Counted from the first letter of the stretch, positions 53,485-62,599 are shown. The stretch is 64,000 nt of DNA from Lysinibacillus macroides (GCF_001281525.1 NZ_LGCI01000010.1:288489-352488), one strand, 5' to 3'. Numbers and translations: made by a program. Notes: generated by a model from the letters alone, not told the origin.

Positions 53485-54306
53485 GTGAAAGATCAAAAAA
53501 GACTTTATAAAGAAGCAATGCAAGTATTAAAGGATACAAGCCGTACTTTTTATATACCGATTACTTTTTTAAAAAATGATTTAAAGCTATCAGTAGCAGC
53601 CGCCTATTTAGCAATGCGTGCGATTGATGAAATTGAAGACCATGATAAACTATCCAATGATGTAAAATTTGATTTACTATCAGCAACGAGTGAGTTATTA
53701 AAAGATGCATTTAATGAAGAAGCCTATCAAGCGTTACTCGCACCTTATGCAGACCAATTACCAGAAGTATCACTCCGCTTAGCTGATTGGCTAACGTTTT
53801 GTCCTGAGGCATCACGACATATTGTGCAAGCTTCTACAAGTGAAATGGCTTTTGGGATGGCAAAATGGGCAAAGGCAAATTGGCAAGTACGTACACGTGA
53901 AGATTTAGACGATTATACATACTATGTGGCAGGGCTTGTCGGAACAATGTTATCAGAGCTTTGGGCATGGGGAGCAGATATGCAAACTGATCGTGAATTA
54001 GCAATTGGCTACGGACGTGGGTTGCAAGCTGTCAATATTTTACGCAATCAGCATGAGGATCTGGAGGAGCGTGGTGTGAGCTTTGTTCCTGATGGATGGA
54101 CACGCGAGGATTTATTTGCTTACGCAGAAGAAAATCTTGCTAAAGCAGACCTTTATATAGCTAGCATCGATAAACGTACTATTCTGCTATTCAGTCGTTT
54201 GCCACTGGCATTAGCCCATAAAACATTAAAAGCGATGCAGGAAGGTCGAGAGAAAATGACACGCGCAGAGGTTGAACAAACCGTCGAAGAAATACAAGCC
54301 GATTAA
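53485..54306 (+). CDS. squalene/phytoene synthase-like protein
   Basis: 273 residues with the all-helical trans-isoprenyl synthase fold. The first acidic motif is intact (DEIED at residues 48-52). The second reads NQHED at 188-192, where synthases such as CrtM have DVGED, so the first Asp is Asn. B. subtilis YisP is a homologue reported to act as a farnesyl diphosphate phosphatase rather than a synthase, and this protein could do likewise. No carotenoid genes are adjacent. GGAGG is 8 nt before the GTG start. Confidence 0.82.
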   Translation: MKDQKRLYKEAMQVLKDTSRTFYIPITFLKNDLKLSVAAAYLAMRAIDEIEDHDKLSNDVKFDLLSATSELLKDAFNEEAYQALLAPYADQLPEVSLRLADWLTFCPEASRHIVQASTSEMAFGMAKWAKANWQVRTREDLDDYTYYVAGLVGTMLSELWAWGADMQTDRELAIGYGRGLQAVNILRNQHEDLEERGVSFVPDGWTREDLFAYAEENLAKADLYIASIDKRTILLFSRLPLALAHKTLKAMQEGREKMTRAEVEQTVEEIQAD

Positions 54307-54312
54307 TCAATC

Positions 54313-54340
54313 AAGCCCTAGTCCATGACAACTAGGGCTT
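54313..54340. terminator. bidirectional terminator
   Basis: AAGCCCTAGT pairs with ACTAGGGCTT, followed by TTCTTT. Confidence 0.85.
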
Positions 54341-54344
54341 TTCT

Positions 54345-54833
54345 TTATGCAGAGGCTATAAATTCCACTATTAATTGATAGCTAAAGTAAAGCGAGCATA
54401 TCACAAGCAGCATAAGTACAACATTTTCCACCTTACTGCCTGTTTTTGTAGTCAATGGAAAGCGCACAGCTATGGAGGCAGGGAAAAATAATTTAACCCC
54501 TTTCTTTGTGCACATATCCAGTAAAATATGACTCGCCATTCCTATGATGATCCCAACTGAAATCGCTCTATAGGGGATAAATGTATGTAATACCAGCATC
54601 ATTAACAATAAAAATAGTAAGCTATGTGTAAAAGAGCGATGTCCAAATAATGTATTGACAAACTTCGATAGCATCGGGAATGTACGACCAATTTTACTAC
54701 CTTTATGACATATATCTGGTAGTAATGCACCAATCGCACCCGCCCCTACTAAAATAAGTGGATTGTCATTTGAATAGTGCGCAAAGGCAAGTGCTGCTGT
54801 AATGCCTCCAACAATATGGGTATTTCCTTCCAT
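54345..54833 (-). CDS. YdjM-family membrane metal-dependent hydrolase
   Basis: 162 residues, about four membrane helices. Conserved His/Asp residues line up with the family: THIVGG (residues 5-10), LLPDICHKGS (37-46), GHRSFTHS (63-70) and ASHILLDM. Inner-membrane protein of uncertain substrate. Confidence 0.85.
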   Translation of the reverse strand: MEGNTHIVGGITAALAFAHYSNDNPLILVGAGAIGALLPDICHKGSKIGRTFPMLSKFVNTLFGHRSFTHSLLFLLLMMLVLHTFIPYRAISVGIIIGMASHILLDMCTKKGVKLFFPASIAVRFPLTTKTGSKVENVVLMLLVICSLYFSYQLIVEFIASA

Positions 54834-55013
54834 AAGCTACATCCACTCCTTCTTTCCTAATCTTTTTCTCCTATTTACTGTACCATACTTTCACACAAAA
54901 GAGAACATATATTCCGAACGCACGCTCGAATTCTATCCCAAGCAATTCACTTGGAAAATAACTTTATTTATCGTATAGTAAAAACACATTTTACAATAAA
55001 GGAGATCATAATA

Positions 55014-55640
55014 ATGCCTATTACAAAAAGCCAGTTACATAAAGTGATGCATGAACGTAAATCTGTTCGTAAATATGATGCAAGTTTTAAAATTCCGCAA
55101 GAACAATTAGAAGAATTACTTGTAGAAGCAACGTCCGCTCCCTCATCTAGCAACTTACAGCCATGGCGTTTCCTTGTCATTCAAGACGATGCTGTCAAAA
55201 AAGAGCTACGCACTATCGCCAATAATCAAGAGCAAGTGGAAACAGCCTCTGCTATTATTGCCGTTCTAGGTGATACAAAGATGTACGAAAATGCGGAAGC
55301 TGTTTATACAAAAAATTTCGAGCTTGGCTATATTAATGAAACAACAAAAGATTTTATGATTAACAATTCCTATAAGCTCTATGCACAGCTACCACAAGAA
55401 ACTTTAACAAATATCGTGACATTTGATGCAGGCTTAATTTCTATGCAAATTATGCTGTTGGCTAAAGAAATGGGCTATGATACAGTGCCAATGGGAGGCT
55501 TTTCAAAAGAAGCCTTTGCGAAACATTTCGATCTAGCTGATCATATAGTGCCAGTCATTTTAATTGCGATTGGAAAAGCGGCAGCACCAGCCTATAATTC
55601 TTCACGTATTGAGCTAAACAATATCGCTAAATTTATCTAA
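55014..55640 (+). CDS. nitroreductase-family protein
   Basis: 208 residues; FMN-binding nitroreductase fold (HERKSVRKYD near 11-20, then SAPSSSNLQPWRF near 44-56 and GAKxx-type end). ATG at 55014 follows AAAGGAG by 9 nt; upstream in-frame codons are not part of the gene. Reduces nitro compounds or quinones with NAD(P)H; physiological substrate unknown. Confidence 0.9.
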   Translation: MPITKSQLHKVMHERKSVRKYDASFKIPQEQLEELLVEATSAPSSSNLQPWRFLVIQDDAVKKELRTIANNQEQVETASAIIAVLGDTKMYENAEAVYTKNFELGYINETTKDFMINNSYKLYAQLPQETLTNIVTFDAGLISMQIMLLAKEMGYDTVPMGGFSKEAFAKHFDLADHIVPVILIAIGKAAAPAYNSSRIELNNIAKFI

Positions 55641-55649
55641 CTATCCGTC

Positions 55650-55679
55650 AAGCCACCTTTTCAATGAGGTGGCTTTTTT
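55650..55679 (+). terminator. terminator of the nitroreductase gene
   Basis: AAGCCACCT pairs with AGGTGGCTT, followed by a T tract. Confidence 0.85.
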
Positions 55680-55967
55680 CAGGAAAAAGGGAATGTTCAG
55701 GTAATTCGGACATATGCTAGTAGTGCTTTACAGTAAGTGGCGAAGTAAAAATGATTCCCTAAAACTAGCTTCATAAATTTTCTAAGGATATTTTTTGCAT
55801 TTTTTGTATCAACTACGCAAAAATTCATCATGATAGACTTAAAATTAGAAATTATTCTAGTACAAATGTGTGATTTTCAATAAATATCACTGATAAATTA
55901 TAATAGCTTTAATAGTTTTAGCTTGTTATGATTAAGAGGAACTTACTTTCGAAGGGAGGTTTTGTGA

Positions 55968-56456
55968 ATGAACTATGATTCTTATTATTACAATGATTAT
56001 GATGCATTCTTTGGTGGTTTATTTCTTGTCATTCTTCTCATCAGCCTTGTAATAGGATTAATCGCTTATGTGATTACTGCACTTATTTATTTTATGGCAT
56101 CAAAAGCAAATGGTTTTGCAGATGTGGCCTATATCGCTTGGATTCCTATTATTAACGTTTATAGTCTTTTCCTGTTAACTGCCGATGGATACGACCAGGA
56201 AACAGTACGTGCCATAGCTAAAAGAAATATACTTATTTATGCCGGTTTAATTATCGTTTCATTTATACCGTTTATTGGATGGATTGCTACCATTGGGGCT
56301 GCTGGCTTTACATTGTATTTCACGTATCGCCTATTTTATCGCTGGTCTGGAGAAACAGGTAAAGCTGTCCTCTACATTATTTTAACAATCCTCACAGGTG
56401 GTTTATTCTTTATGATTTACGGCTTAATGCGTATGAACAGACCATTTATTGCATAA
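55968..56456 (+). CDS. unknown membrane protein (162 residues)
   Basis: Starts with a Tyr/Asp-rich tail (NYDSYYYNDYDAFFGG) and then about four membrane helices. GGGAGG precedes the ATG. No family assigned. The sequence AYIAWIPIINVYSLFLL between helices 1 and 2 resembles small bacterial membrane proteins of unknown role. Confidence 0.75.
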   Translation: MNYDSYYYNDYDAFFGGLFLVILLISLVIGLIAYVITALIYFMASKANGFADVAYIAWIPIINVYSLFLLTADGYDQETVRAIAKRNILIYAGLIIVSFIPFIGWIATIGAAGFTLYFTYRLFYRWSGETGKAVLYIILTILTGGLFFMIYGLMRMNRPFIA

Positions 56457-56468
56457 TTAATTCAAATG

Positions 56469-56510
56469 AACCCCTTTCTCTGCTCTAAAACGAAAGAGGG
56501 GTTTGTTTTT
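56469..56510 (+). terminator. terminator of the membrane-protein gene
   Basis: AACCCCTTTC pairs with GAAAGAGGGGTT, followed by a T tract. Confidence 0.75.
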
Positions 56511-56874
56511 GCGGTTATTTTAAAAGTAATATCACATCGATTTAGACATTTCTTCTGCTATATAATCGACAAGCTGATTTAATTGATCTTGTGGGCTCCA
56601 TAAAGATTGTCCTTCCAACGGGCTGTTGCAAGCTACTCATGCTGCGGAAGCCTATACTCCTGCCCTCCACCCTTTTCTCTAATATCTTGCTTAAAATGTA
56701 AAAAATAAATAAATAGATAACGCATTTTTGTTTGCACACAATCTCCCCTTTTCAACAGATTTTACTATTATTATTAATAGGCTTTCCATCATTTTTCAAA
56801 AAAGCGGTTAGCATGGTCAAGAAATATGTTATTATTTAGTTAGAAAATTTAGAATTTCTATTAAGCAAAGGGGA
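56511..56874. other. gene-free stretch with a short decayed frame
   Basis: On the minus strand about 56540-56645 a frame reads CNSPLEGQSLWSPQDQLNQ and then LVDYIAEEMSK to a stop, preceded at once by another stop, so it looks like the tail of a lost gene. The right part contains the promoter region of the next gene. Confidence 0.35.
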
Positions 56875-58044
56875 ATGATGATTGTGTATGAAAATATTTT
56901 AAGACATCCAGGGCCAACGCCTATTCCAAAAAAGGTTCAGCTGGCAATGAATCAAGATATTTTTAGTCATCGAAGTCAAGAATTTGTGGAATTATACCGT
57001 GAAACAACGGAACTCGTAAAGCCGATTTTTGGCACAACACAAGAAATACTCTTATTGCCGTCAGGGGGAACAGCTGCATTAGAGGCTGCGGCGGTCAATA
57101 CAGTAGCTGCGGGTGAGGAAGTTGTTGTCATTACAGTTGGCGCATTTGGTGACTATTTTGTATCAATTTGTGAGCAGTATGGCTTCCATGTACATAAGCT
57201 GGCAAAAGAATGGGGCCAAGCTTGCACGGCTGAGGAGCTACGGGAATTTTTACAGCCCTTAAATAATATTAAAGCTGTTTTTGTTACATACAATGAAACA
57301 TCTACAGGCATTTTGAATCCAGTTGCAGAATTAGCGCAAGTGATTCGTCAGGAAACAGATGCTCTTGTTATTGTCGATGGTGTGAGCTGTATTGGTGGAG
57401 CACCCGCTGAAATGGATGCTTGGGGCATTGATATTTTAGTAACAGGTTCTCAAAAAGCAATGATGCTACCTCCAGGGCTTTCGCTTGTTAGTGTCAGTGA
57501 AAGAGCATGGAAAGTAATTGAAGAAAATCAAACACCATCCTATTATTTGAATTTATTAAGCTATCGTAGCTGGGCAGAAAAGGGTATGACGCCAAATACC
57601 CCTGCGATTACGTTGATTTACGGACTGCATGAGGTTTGCAAGCTAATTGAGCAGGAGGGCGGCTTTGCCCAAACGGTTGCTCGTCATGCTTTAATGAAAG
57701 ATATGGTGCGTAGTGCAATGAAGGCATTAAATATTGAACCCTTAACAGAGGATCAATATGCTTCTCCAACTATTACAGCCATTAAAACACCTCAAGGCAT
57801 TGACCTTGGCGAATTTTTAACACGTCTTAAGCAGCACTATCATGTAGATTTTGCGGGGGGACTTGGTCATCTACAAGGGCAAATTTTCAGATTCGGTCAT
57901 ATGGGCTATTGCTTCCCAAGTGATATTTTACAAGCCGTATCGTTAATGGAAGCTGCGCTAAAAGATTTCTCCTACGATTTTGAACCAGGAGCAGGCGTCG
58001 TTGCCGCACAACAAGTATTTTTAGCCGCACAACAAAAAGCATAA
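56875..58044 (+). CDS. class V aminotransferase (PucG/alanine-glyoxylate type)
   Basis: 389 residues, PLP-dependent, fold type I. PLP Lys194 in TGSQKAMMLPPGL; substrate-loop PGPTPIP near residue 13. Closest in form to PucG (ureidoglycine-glyoxylate aminotransferase) and serine/alanine-glyoxylate aminotransferases; purine-degradation genes are not adjacent, so the substrate is open. Start is within ATGATGATTGTG after AAAGGGG; 56875 is kept, although 56878 or GTG at 56884 would be better spaced. Confidence 0.85.
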   Translation: MMIVYENILRHPGPTPIPKKVQLAMNQDIFSHRSQEFVELYRETTELVKPIFGTTQEILLLPSGGTAALEAAAVNTVAAGEEVVVITVGAFGDYFVSICEQYGFHVHKLAKEWGQACTAEELREFLQPLNNIKAVFVTYNETSTGILNPVAELAQVIRQETDALVIVDGVSCIGGAPAEMDAWGIDILVTGSQKAMMLPPGLSLVSVSERAWKVIEENQTPSYYLNLLSYRSWAEKGMTPNTPAITLIYGLHEVCKLIEQEGGFAQTVARHALMKDMVRSAMKALNIEPLTEDQYASPTITAIKTPQGIDLGEFLTRLKQHYHVDFAGGLGHLQGQIFRFGHMGYCFPSDILQAVSLMEAALKDFSYDFEPGAGVVAAQQVFLAAQQKA

Positions 58045-58049
58045 GAAAT

Positions 58050-58085
58050 ATAGGAGGAGCCATTATAGCAAGTGGCTCCTCCTAT
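58050..58085 (+). terminator. terminator of the aminotransferase gene
   Basis: ATAGGAGGAGCCA pairs with TGGCTCCTCCTAT, 13 bp, loop of 10. Confidence 0.8.
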
Positions 58086-58107
58086 TTATTGAACGCATTA
58101 GTCCTAG

Positions 58108-58351
58108 TTTTGATCACCCACATACTCAGATTGAGCGAATCTCTCTACTTTTGATCACTCACACACTCGGATTGAGCGAATCTCTCCACTTTTGATCACT
58201 CACACACTCAGATTGAGCGAATCTCTCCACTTTTGATCACTCACATACTCGGATTGAGCGAATCTCTCCACTTTTGATCACCCACATACTCAGATTGAGC
58301 GAATCTCTCCACTTTTGATCACTCACATACTCGGATTGAGCGAATCTCTCC
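58108..58351. repeat. 41-bp tandem repeat array, six copies
   Basis: Units begin at 58108, 58149, 58190, 58231, 58272 and 58313, each starting TTTTGATCAC and containing GATTGAGCGAATCTCTC. They differ at a few bases only. 41 is not a multiple of 3 and no frame crosses the array, so it is not coding. It lies between two convergent genes, touching the stop codon of the D-serine dehydratase gene. Confidence 0.95.
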
Positions 58352-59667
58352 TAACGCTTGGCTAAATACGCTGTACGCATTGCTGAGGGAACCATACTGC
58401 CGCCGGTTGCCCAGACAAGATGTGTTGCTTGGTCCATGTGATTTACCAAGCTATGCTTCTCCAAATAGGATTGCCCCTTTTGCCATAAACGACTAGCGCC
58501 AAACATTCCTGCATGTGCGGAGGGCTCTAAAAATAACCCCTCCCGTTCCATCGCCAAGCTCAGTGAAGTAAACAGCTCCTGATCTGTCACCGTATAGCAT
58601 CCGCTAATATAATGTTCCATCACCTTCCCTACAAATTTCGATGCGCGCCCAACAGCAAGGCCATCCGCTTCCGTTTTATTGTTAAGACCAATATCCTCGA
58701 CACTAATGGCATCATGTAAACCTGTCATTAAGCCAATGGTCATACAAGGGGAGGCAACTGGCTCTGCAAAGAAAATATGCACATGCTCACCAAATAATTC
58801 ACGTAACCCATAGGCAACACCTCCTGGACCTCCCCCTACCCCGCACGGTAAATAAACGAACAAGGGATGGGCCTTATCTACAGCTATATCCGCCTCTTCT
58901 AATTGATCTTTCAAACGTTTGGCTGCAACAGCATAGCCTGCAAACAGGTCCTTGGAATTTTCATCATCAATAAAATGGCACATCGGATCTTGCACAGCTT
59001 CCTGTCGCCCCTGTTCTACGGCAACACTGTAATCCGCCTGATATTCAATAACTGTCGCTCCCTTTTCACGCAGCATAGCCTTTTTCCATTCCTTTGCATC
59101 ACTCGACATATGTACAACGACATTAAAGCCAAGCTTCTTGCCCATAATGCCGATACTTAAGCCTAAGTTGCCTGTAGAGCCAACCGCAATCGTATACTGC
59201 TGGAAGAACGTCTGCCATTCCTCTGTTGCTAGGACGGCATAATTATCCTCTTCTTTTAGTTTGCCACTTGCTAATGCTAGCCTTTCTGCATGCTTTAATA
59301 CCTCATAAACTCCCCCACGCGCCTTGATCGAGCCAGAAATCGGCAAAGCATGGTCGCATTTTACCAATAGCTGACCTGGTATCGTCACTCCAAACACCTC
59401 TTCAAGTGCTTGCTTCATTGCAGGTATACTCTTAATCGATGATTCAATCAAACCATCGCTTTTCATAAGTTCAGGAAAAGTTACTTTTAGATAAGAAGAA
59501 AAGCGCAGCAATGTTTCTTGTGCCTCTTCTACTTCTTGTAGTGAAAACAGAGATGTGGTTGGTTTTGCTAGCCAATTTGTATTTTCCCACAATACAGTGT
59601 GTTGGTTGGCTACTTCTTTTAACTGTGGAAATTGCTGAAATAGTTCATGCTGATCGTTGCTATTCAT
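58351..59667 (-). CDS. dsdA: D-serine dehydratase
   Basis: 438 residues, usual DsdA length. PLP Lys115 in SGSIKARGG, glycine loop GSTGNLGLSIG, and the PLP-side motif LPCGVGGGPGGVAYG. Converts D-serine to pyruvate and ammonia in the cytoplasm, detoxifying or using D-serine. Its start overlaps the end of the DUF188 gene by 8 bp, so they share a transcript. Its stop codon abuts the tandem array. Confidence 0.93.
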   Translation of the reverse strand: MNSNDQHELFQQFPQLKEVANQHTVLWENTNWLAKPTTSLFSLQEVEEAQETLLRFSSYLKVTFPELMKSDGLIESSIKSIPAMKQALEEVFGVTIPGQLLVKCDHALPISGSIKARGGVYEVLKHAERLALASGKLKEEDNYAVLATEEWQTFFQQYTIAVGSTGNLGLSIGIMGKKLGFNVVVHMSSDAKEWKKAMLREKGATVIEYQADYSVAVEQGRQEAVQDPMCHFIDDENSKDLFAGYAVAAKRLKDQLEEADIAVDKAHPLFVYLPCGVGGGPGGVAYGLRELFGEHVHIFFAEPVASPCMTIGLMTGLHDAISVEDIGLNNKTEADGLAVGRASKFVGKVMEHYISGCYTVTDQELFTSLSLAMEREGLFLEPSAHAGMFGASRLWQKGQSYLEKHSLVNHMDQATHLVWATGGSMVPSAMRTAYLAKR

Positions 59668-60133
59668 CCGTTGCTTCCTCCATTTTAGATGCTAAAATTG
59701 CTCGTTCACAAATTTGTCGAAATTTCATTTCAAACGAAATATTGTTTTCTTGTGTCCTTTTTTTCGGTCCCTTTGTACGTCCTCCTGCACGTCTAATTTT
59801 TTGCCCAACATGGCGCATTTCGAGCAAACGTTCGATATTATCATTGGACATTTCTCGTCCATTTTGGTCAATTGGGTAGCCACCTCTCGCTAATACCATG
59901 GCAGCTAAACCATAATCTTGTGTAATGACTATATCATGTTTTGAAAGCGCATTCACTAGCGTAAAATCAACTGAATCAGGACCTTTGGGTACAATAATTG
60001 TTATTACATTATCACGTTCAATACGGTGGGATGTATCGCAAAACAAGATAGTTTCAATCTCAAACTCAGATGATACAGATAGCGCCAAATCCACTACTGG
60101 ACAGGCATCAGCGTCTATTAGAACCTTTACAAT
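59660..60133 (-). CDS. YaiI/YqxD (DUF188) family protein, apparently with an ATT start
   Basis: The family signature (VLIDADACPVVD) lies upstream of the first conventional start, GTG at 60094. The frame is open back to a stop, and the only plausible initiator is ATT at 60133, about 10 nt after GAAAGGA. Read from there the protein has 157 residues, with the usual DUF188 body (PDSVDFTLVNALSKHDIVIT; AAMVLARGG). Either a rare ATT start is used, or a base change or frameshift removed the original ATG. Function of the family is unknown (PIN-like fold). Confidence 0.75.
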   Translation of the reverse strand: MVKVLIDADACPVVDLALSVSSEFEIETILFCDTSHRIERDNVITIIVPKGPDSVDFTLVNALSKHDIVITQDYGLAAMVLARGGYPIDQNGREMSNDNIERLLEMRHVGQKIRRAGGRTKGPKKRTQENNISFEMKFRQICERAILASKMEEATDE

Positions 60134-60246
60134 AAAGCATCATTCCTTTCTCATAATTAGATCAATCAATCACCTATAAATTATTTTGAAATAATTTTTA
60201 TACAAATCCTCTTGCTCAATTTTTCACAAAGTCAAAAAATATTTTA

Positions 60247-60275
60247 TTGAATAGTTCGAAAAATAAATATACGAT
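60247..60275 (+). promoter_or_regulatory. candidate promoter of gdh
   Basis: TTGAAT (60247-60252), 17 nt, TACGAT (60270-60275), about 31 nt before the gdh start codon. Confidence 0.45.
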
Positions 60276-60306
60276 ACACCTATCAAATCAAATGGGGGTT
60301 TTCAGT

Positions 60307-61680
60307 ATGACAATCACAACGGTAAACAATGAACAAGTAGCAAAAGAGTACGTAGATGGTGTATTTGAACAATTAAAACAGCAAAACAGTCATCAAGCAG
60401 AATTTTTACAAGCAGCTGAAGAAGTTTTTATTTCATTAGTGCCTGTCTTTGCACAGCATCCTGAATATATTGAAGCAAATATTTTATCTCGTATCGTTGA
60501 GCCAGACCGCATTATTTCCTTCCGTGTAGCTTGGCAAGATGATAACAACCAAGTTCAAGTGAATCGTGGTTATCGTGTTCAATATAGCAATGTAATGGGG
60601 CCTTATAAAGGCGGTCTTCGCTTCCACCCTTCTGTAAATGAATCAATCATTAAATTCCTAGGCTTTGAGCAAATCTTTAAAAACGCTTTAACAGGGCAGC
60701 CAATTGGTGGCGGTAAAGGTGGCTCTAACTTTGATCCAAAAGGTAAATCAAACGCAGAAATTATGCGCTTCTGTCAAGCATTTATGACTGAATTATACCG
60801 TCATATTGGGCCAGATGTCGATGTTCCTGCTGGTGATATTGGTGTAGGTGGTCGCGAAGTTGGCTATTTATGGGGCCAATACAAGCGTTTAACAAAAGCT
60901 AGTGAAACAGGTGTATTAACAGGTAAAACACCTGGTTATGGTGGCTCTTTAGCACGTAAAGAAGCAACTGGCTATGGTACTGTTTATTTTGTTAATGAAA
61001 TGTTAAAGGATACAAATGATTCATTTGAAGGAAAAACAGTTGTTGTTTCAGGCTCTGGTAATGTTTCCATCTATGCGATTGAGAAAGCTCAGCAATATGG
61101 CGCAAAAGTGGTAGCTTGCTCTGACTCCTCAGGCTATGTCTATGACCCAGAAGGTTTAGATTTAGATGCTATTAAAGAAATCAAAGAAGTAAAAGGTGAC
61201 CGTATTTCAACTTACGTTAATTACCGACCAAATGCCACTTTCACAGAAGGTTGTACAGGGATTTGGACAATTCCTTGTGATATTGCCCTACCTTGTGCGA
61301 CGCAAAATGAAATTAATGGTGCGTCAGCTCGTACATTAATTTCAAATGGTGTGAAAGCAATCGGTGAAGGTGCTAATATGCCATCAGATCTTGAAGCGAT
61401 CAATGAGTTCTTAGAGGCTGGCGTATTATTTGGTCCTGCCAAAGCTGCAAATGCTGGCGGTGTAGCTGTATCTGCACTTGAAATGGCACAAGATTCAAGC
61501 CGCGTATTTTGGTCATTTGAAGAAGTAGATGCGAAACTTCATCAAATTATGAAAGATATTTATGCAGATAGCAAAGCAGCAGCTGAAAAATATGGCTTCC
61601 CAGGTAACCTTGTTGTTGGTGCAAACATTGCTGGCTTTGTGAAAGTAGCAGATGGTATGTTAACAGAAGGCGTTTATTAA
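60307..61680 (+). CDS. glutamate dehydrogenase (probably NADP type)
   Basis: 457 residues, the length of hexameric, anabolic glutamate dehydrogenases. Substrate-site blocks: GPYKGGLRFHPSV (about residues 98-110), GGGKGGSNFDPKGKS, and DVPAGDIGVGGRE; dinucleotide motif GSGNVS near residue 240. Makes glutamate from 2-oxoglutarate and ammonia. ATG at 60307 with GGGGG 8 nt upstream; the upstream extension of the frame to 60247 is leader. Confidence 0.94.
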   Translation: MTITTVNNEQVAKEYVDGVFEQLKQQNSHQAEFLQAAEEVFISLVPVFAQHPEYIEANILSRIVEPDRIISFRVAWQDDNNQVQVNRGYRVQYSNVMGPYKGGLRFHPSVNESIIKFLGFEQIFKNALTGQPIGGGKGGSNFDPKGKSNAEIMRFCQAFMTELYRHIGPDVDVPAGDIGVGGREVGYLWGQYKRLTKASETGVLTGKTPGYGGSLARKEATGYGTVYFVNEMLKDTNDSFEGKTVVVSGSGNVSIYAIEKAQQYGAKVVACSDSSGYVYDPEGLDLDAIKEIKEVKGDRISTYVNYRPNATFTEGCTGIWTIPCDIALPCATQNEINGASARTLISNGVKAIGEGANMPSDLEAINEFLEAGVLFGPAKAANAGGVAVSALEMAQDSSRVFWSFEEVDAKLHQIMKDIYADSKAAAEKYGFPGNLVVGANIAGFVKVADGMLTEGVY

Positions 61681-61705
61681 TCACATTGTAGATGATTTCC
61701 AAATA

Positions 61706-61747
61706 AACAAGATGATGACGATCATTCGTTATTATCTTGTTTTTTTC
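61706..61747 (+). terminator. terminator of gdh
   Basis: AACAAGAT..ACG pairs with CGT..ATCTTGTT with small mismatches, then a T tract. Confidence 0.7.
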
Positions 61748-61784
61748 TAGCAATCACATCAAAAATAATAGAAAAAAACTATTT

Positions 61785-61831
61785 AAACGAACATTTTTCG
61801 TATTAAATATTTAAAATATTCGTGTTATAAT
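61785..61831 (+). promoter_or_regulatory. promoter with PurR-box-like sites
   Basis: AAACGAACATT (61785-61795) and its inverse AATATTCGTGTT (61815-61826) resemble the paired PurBoxes bound by PurR in Bacillus (CGAAC cores in inverted orientation). They flank and overlap a promoter with TATAAT at 61826-61831 and a weak -35 TTAAAT at 61803-61808. The next gene is a purine-synthesis enzyme. Confidence 0.5.
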
Positions 61832-61864
61832 TTTAGTATATTATGAAATATTGGAGGGCTTGTT

Positions 61865-62551
61865 GTGGAATTATTGTATACAGGAAAAACGAAAAATGTA
61901 TTTAAGTTAGAAGATGGTCATTATTTATTAAAATTTAAAGATGATGTTACAGGAGAAAACGGTGTATTTGATCCAGGTGCGAATACGGTTGGTTTAACAA
62001 TTGATGGGGCTGGCCTAGCTGGCTTGCGCTTAACTTCTTATTTCTATGCTAAATTAAACGAACAAGGTGTTCCTACGCACTATGTAGACGCTAATTTTGA
62101 AGACGCAACGATGACAGTTAAACCTGCAACTGTTTTTGGTAATGGCTTAGAGGTTATTTGCCGCTTTCGAGCAGTCGGTTCATTCCTACGCCGCTATGGT
62201 GCCTATGTTAAGGAAGGGCAAGAACTAGATGCCTTTGTAGAAGTAACCATTAAAGATGACGACCGCCTAGACCCTCCGATTTCTGACGATGCACTGGCGA
62301 TGCTAAACTTACTAACGCACGAGGAATATGCCATTTTAAAACAACGTACAATTGAAATTTCAAAGTTTGTGGCAGCAGAGCTTGCAAAAAAAGGCCTAAC
62401 ACTGTATGATATTAAACTAGAGTTCGGTCGTGATGCTCAAACAAATGAAATTCTACTAATAGATGAAATTTCTGGTGGCAATATGCGCGCTTACAAAGGT
62501 GAACAATATATTGAGCCATTAGAGCTTGAAAAAATTATGCTAGCTGAATAA
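61865..62551 (+). CDS. SAICAR synthetase-like protein (PurC family)
   Basis: 228 residues with the PurC fold: LYTGKTKNVFKLEDG at the start (family form LYEGKAKxxY), then RFRAVGSFLRRYG and LIDEISGGNMRAY near the end. PurC makes SAICAR from CAIR, aspartate and ATP. Here the gene stands outside a pur operon and is divergent from standard PurC in the first motif, so it may be a second copy. GTG start with GGAGGG 6 nt upstream. Confidence 0.85.
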   Translation: MELLYTGKTKNVFKLEDGHYLLKFKDDVTGENGVFDPGANTVGLTIDGAGLAGLRLTSYFYAKLNEQGVPTHYVDANFEDATMTVKPATVFGNGLEVICRFRAVGSFLRRYGAYVKEGQELDAFVEVTIKDDDRLDPPISDDALAMLNLLTHEEYAILKQRTIEISKFVAAELAKKGLTLYDIKLEFGRDAQTNEILLIDEISGGNMRAYKGEQYIEPLELEKIMLAE

Positions 62552-62560
62552 GCAATAAAT

Positions 62561-62599
62561 AAGGGCATGTCTGAAAAGTTATCTTGAGACATGTCCTTT
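62561..62599 (+). terminator. terminator of the purC-like gene
   Basis: AAGG and CATGTCT pair with GAGACATG and CCTTT. Confidence 0.65.

Noticed and set aside
56542-56739. 65-codon minus-strand frame as a gene
   Set aside because: No ribosome-binding site, and a different frame of the same bases gives the more protein-like sequence ending at a stop; treated as decayed.
58108-58351. CRISPR array
   Set aside because: Repeats are contiguous 41-bp units without spacers and no cas genes are near.
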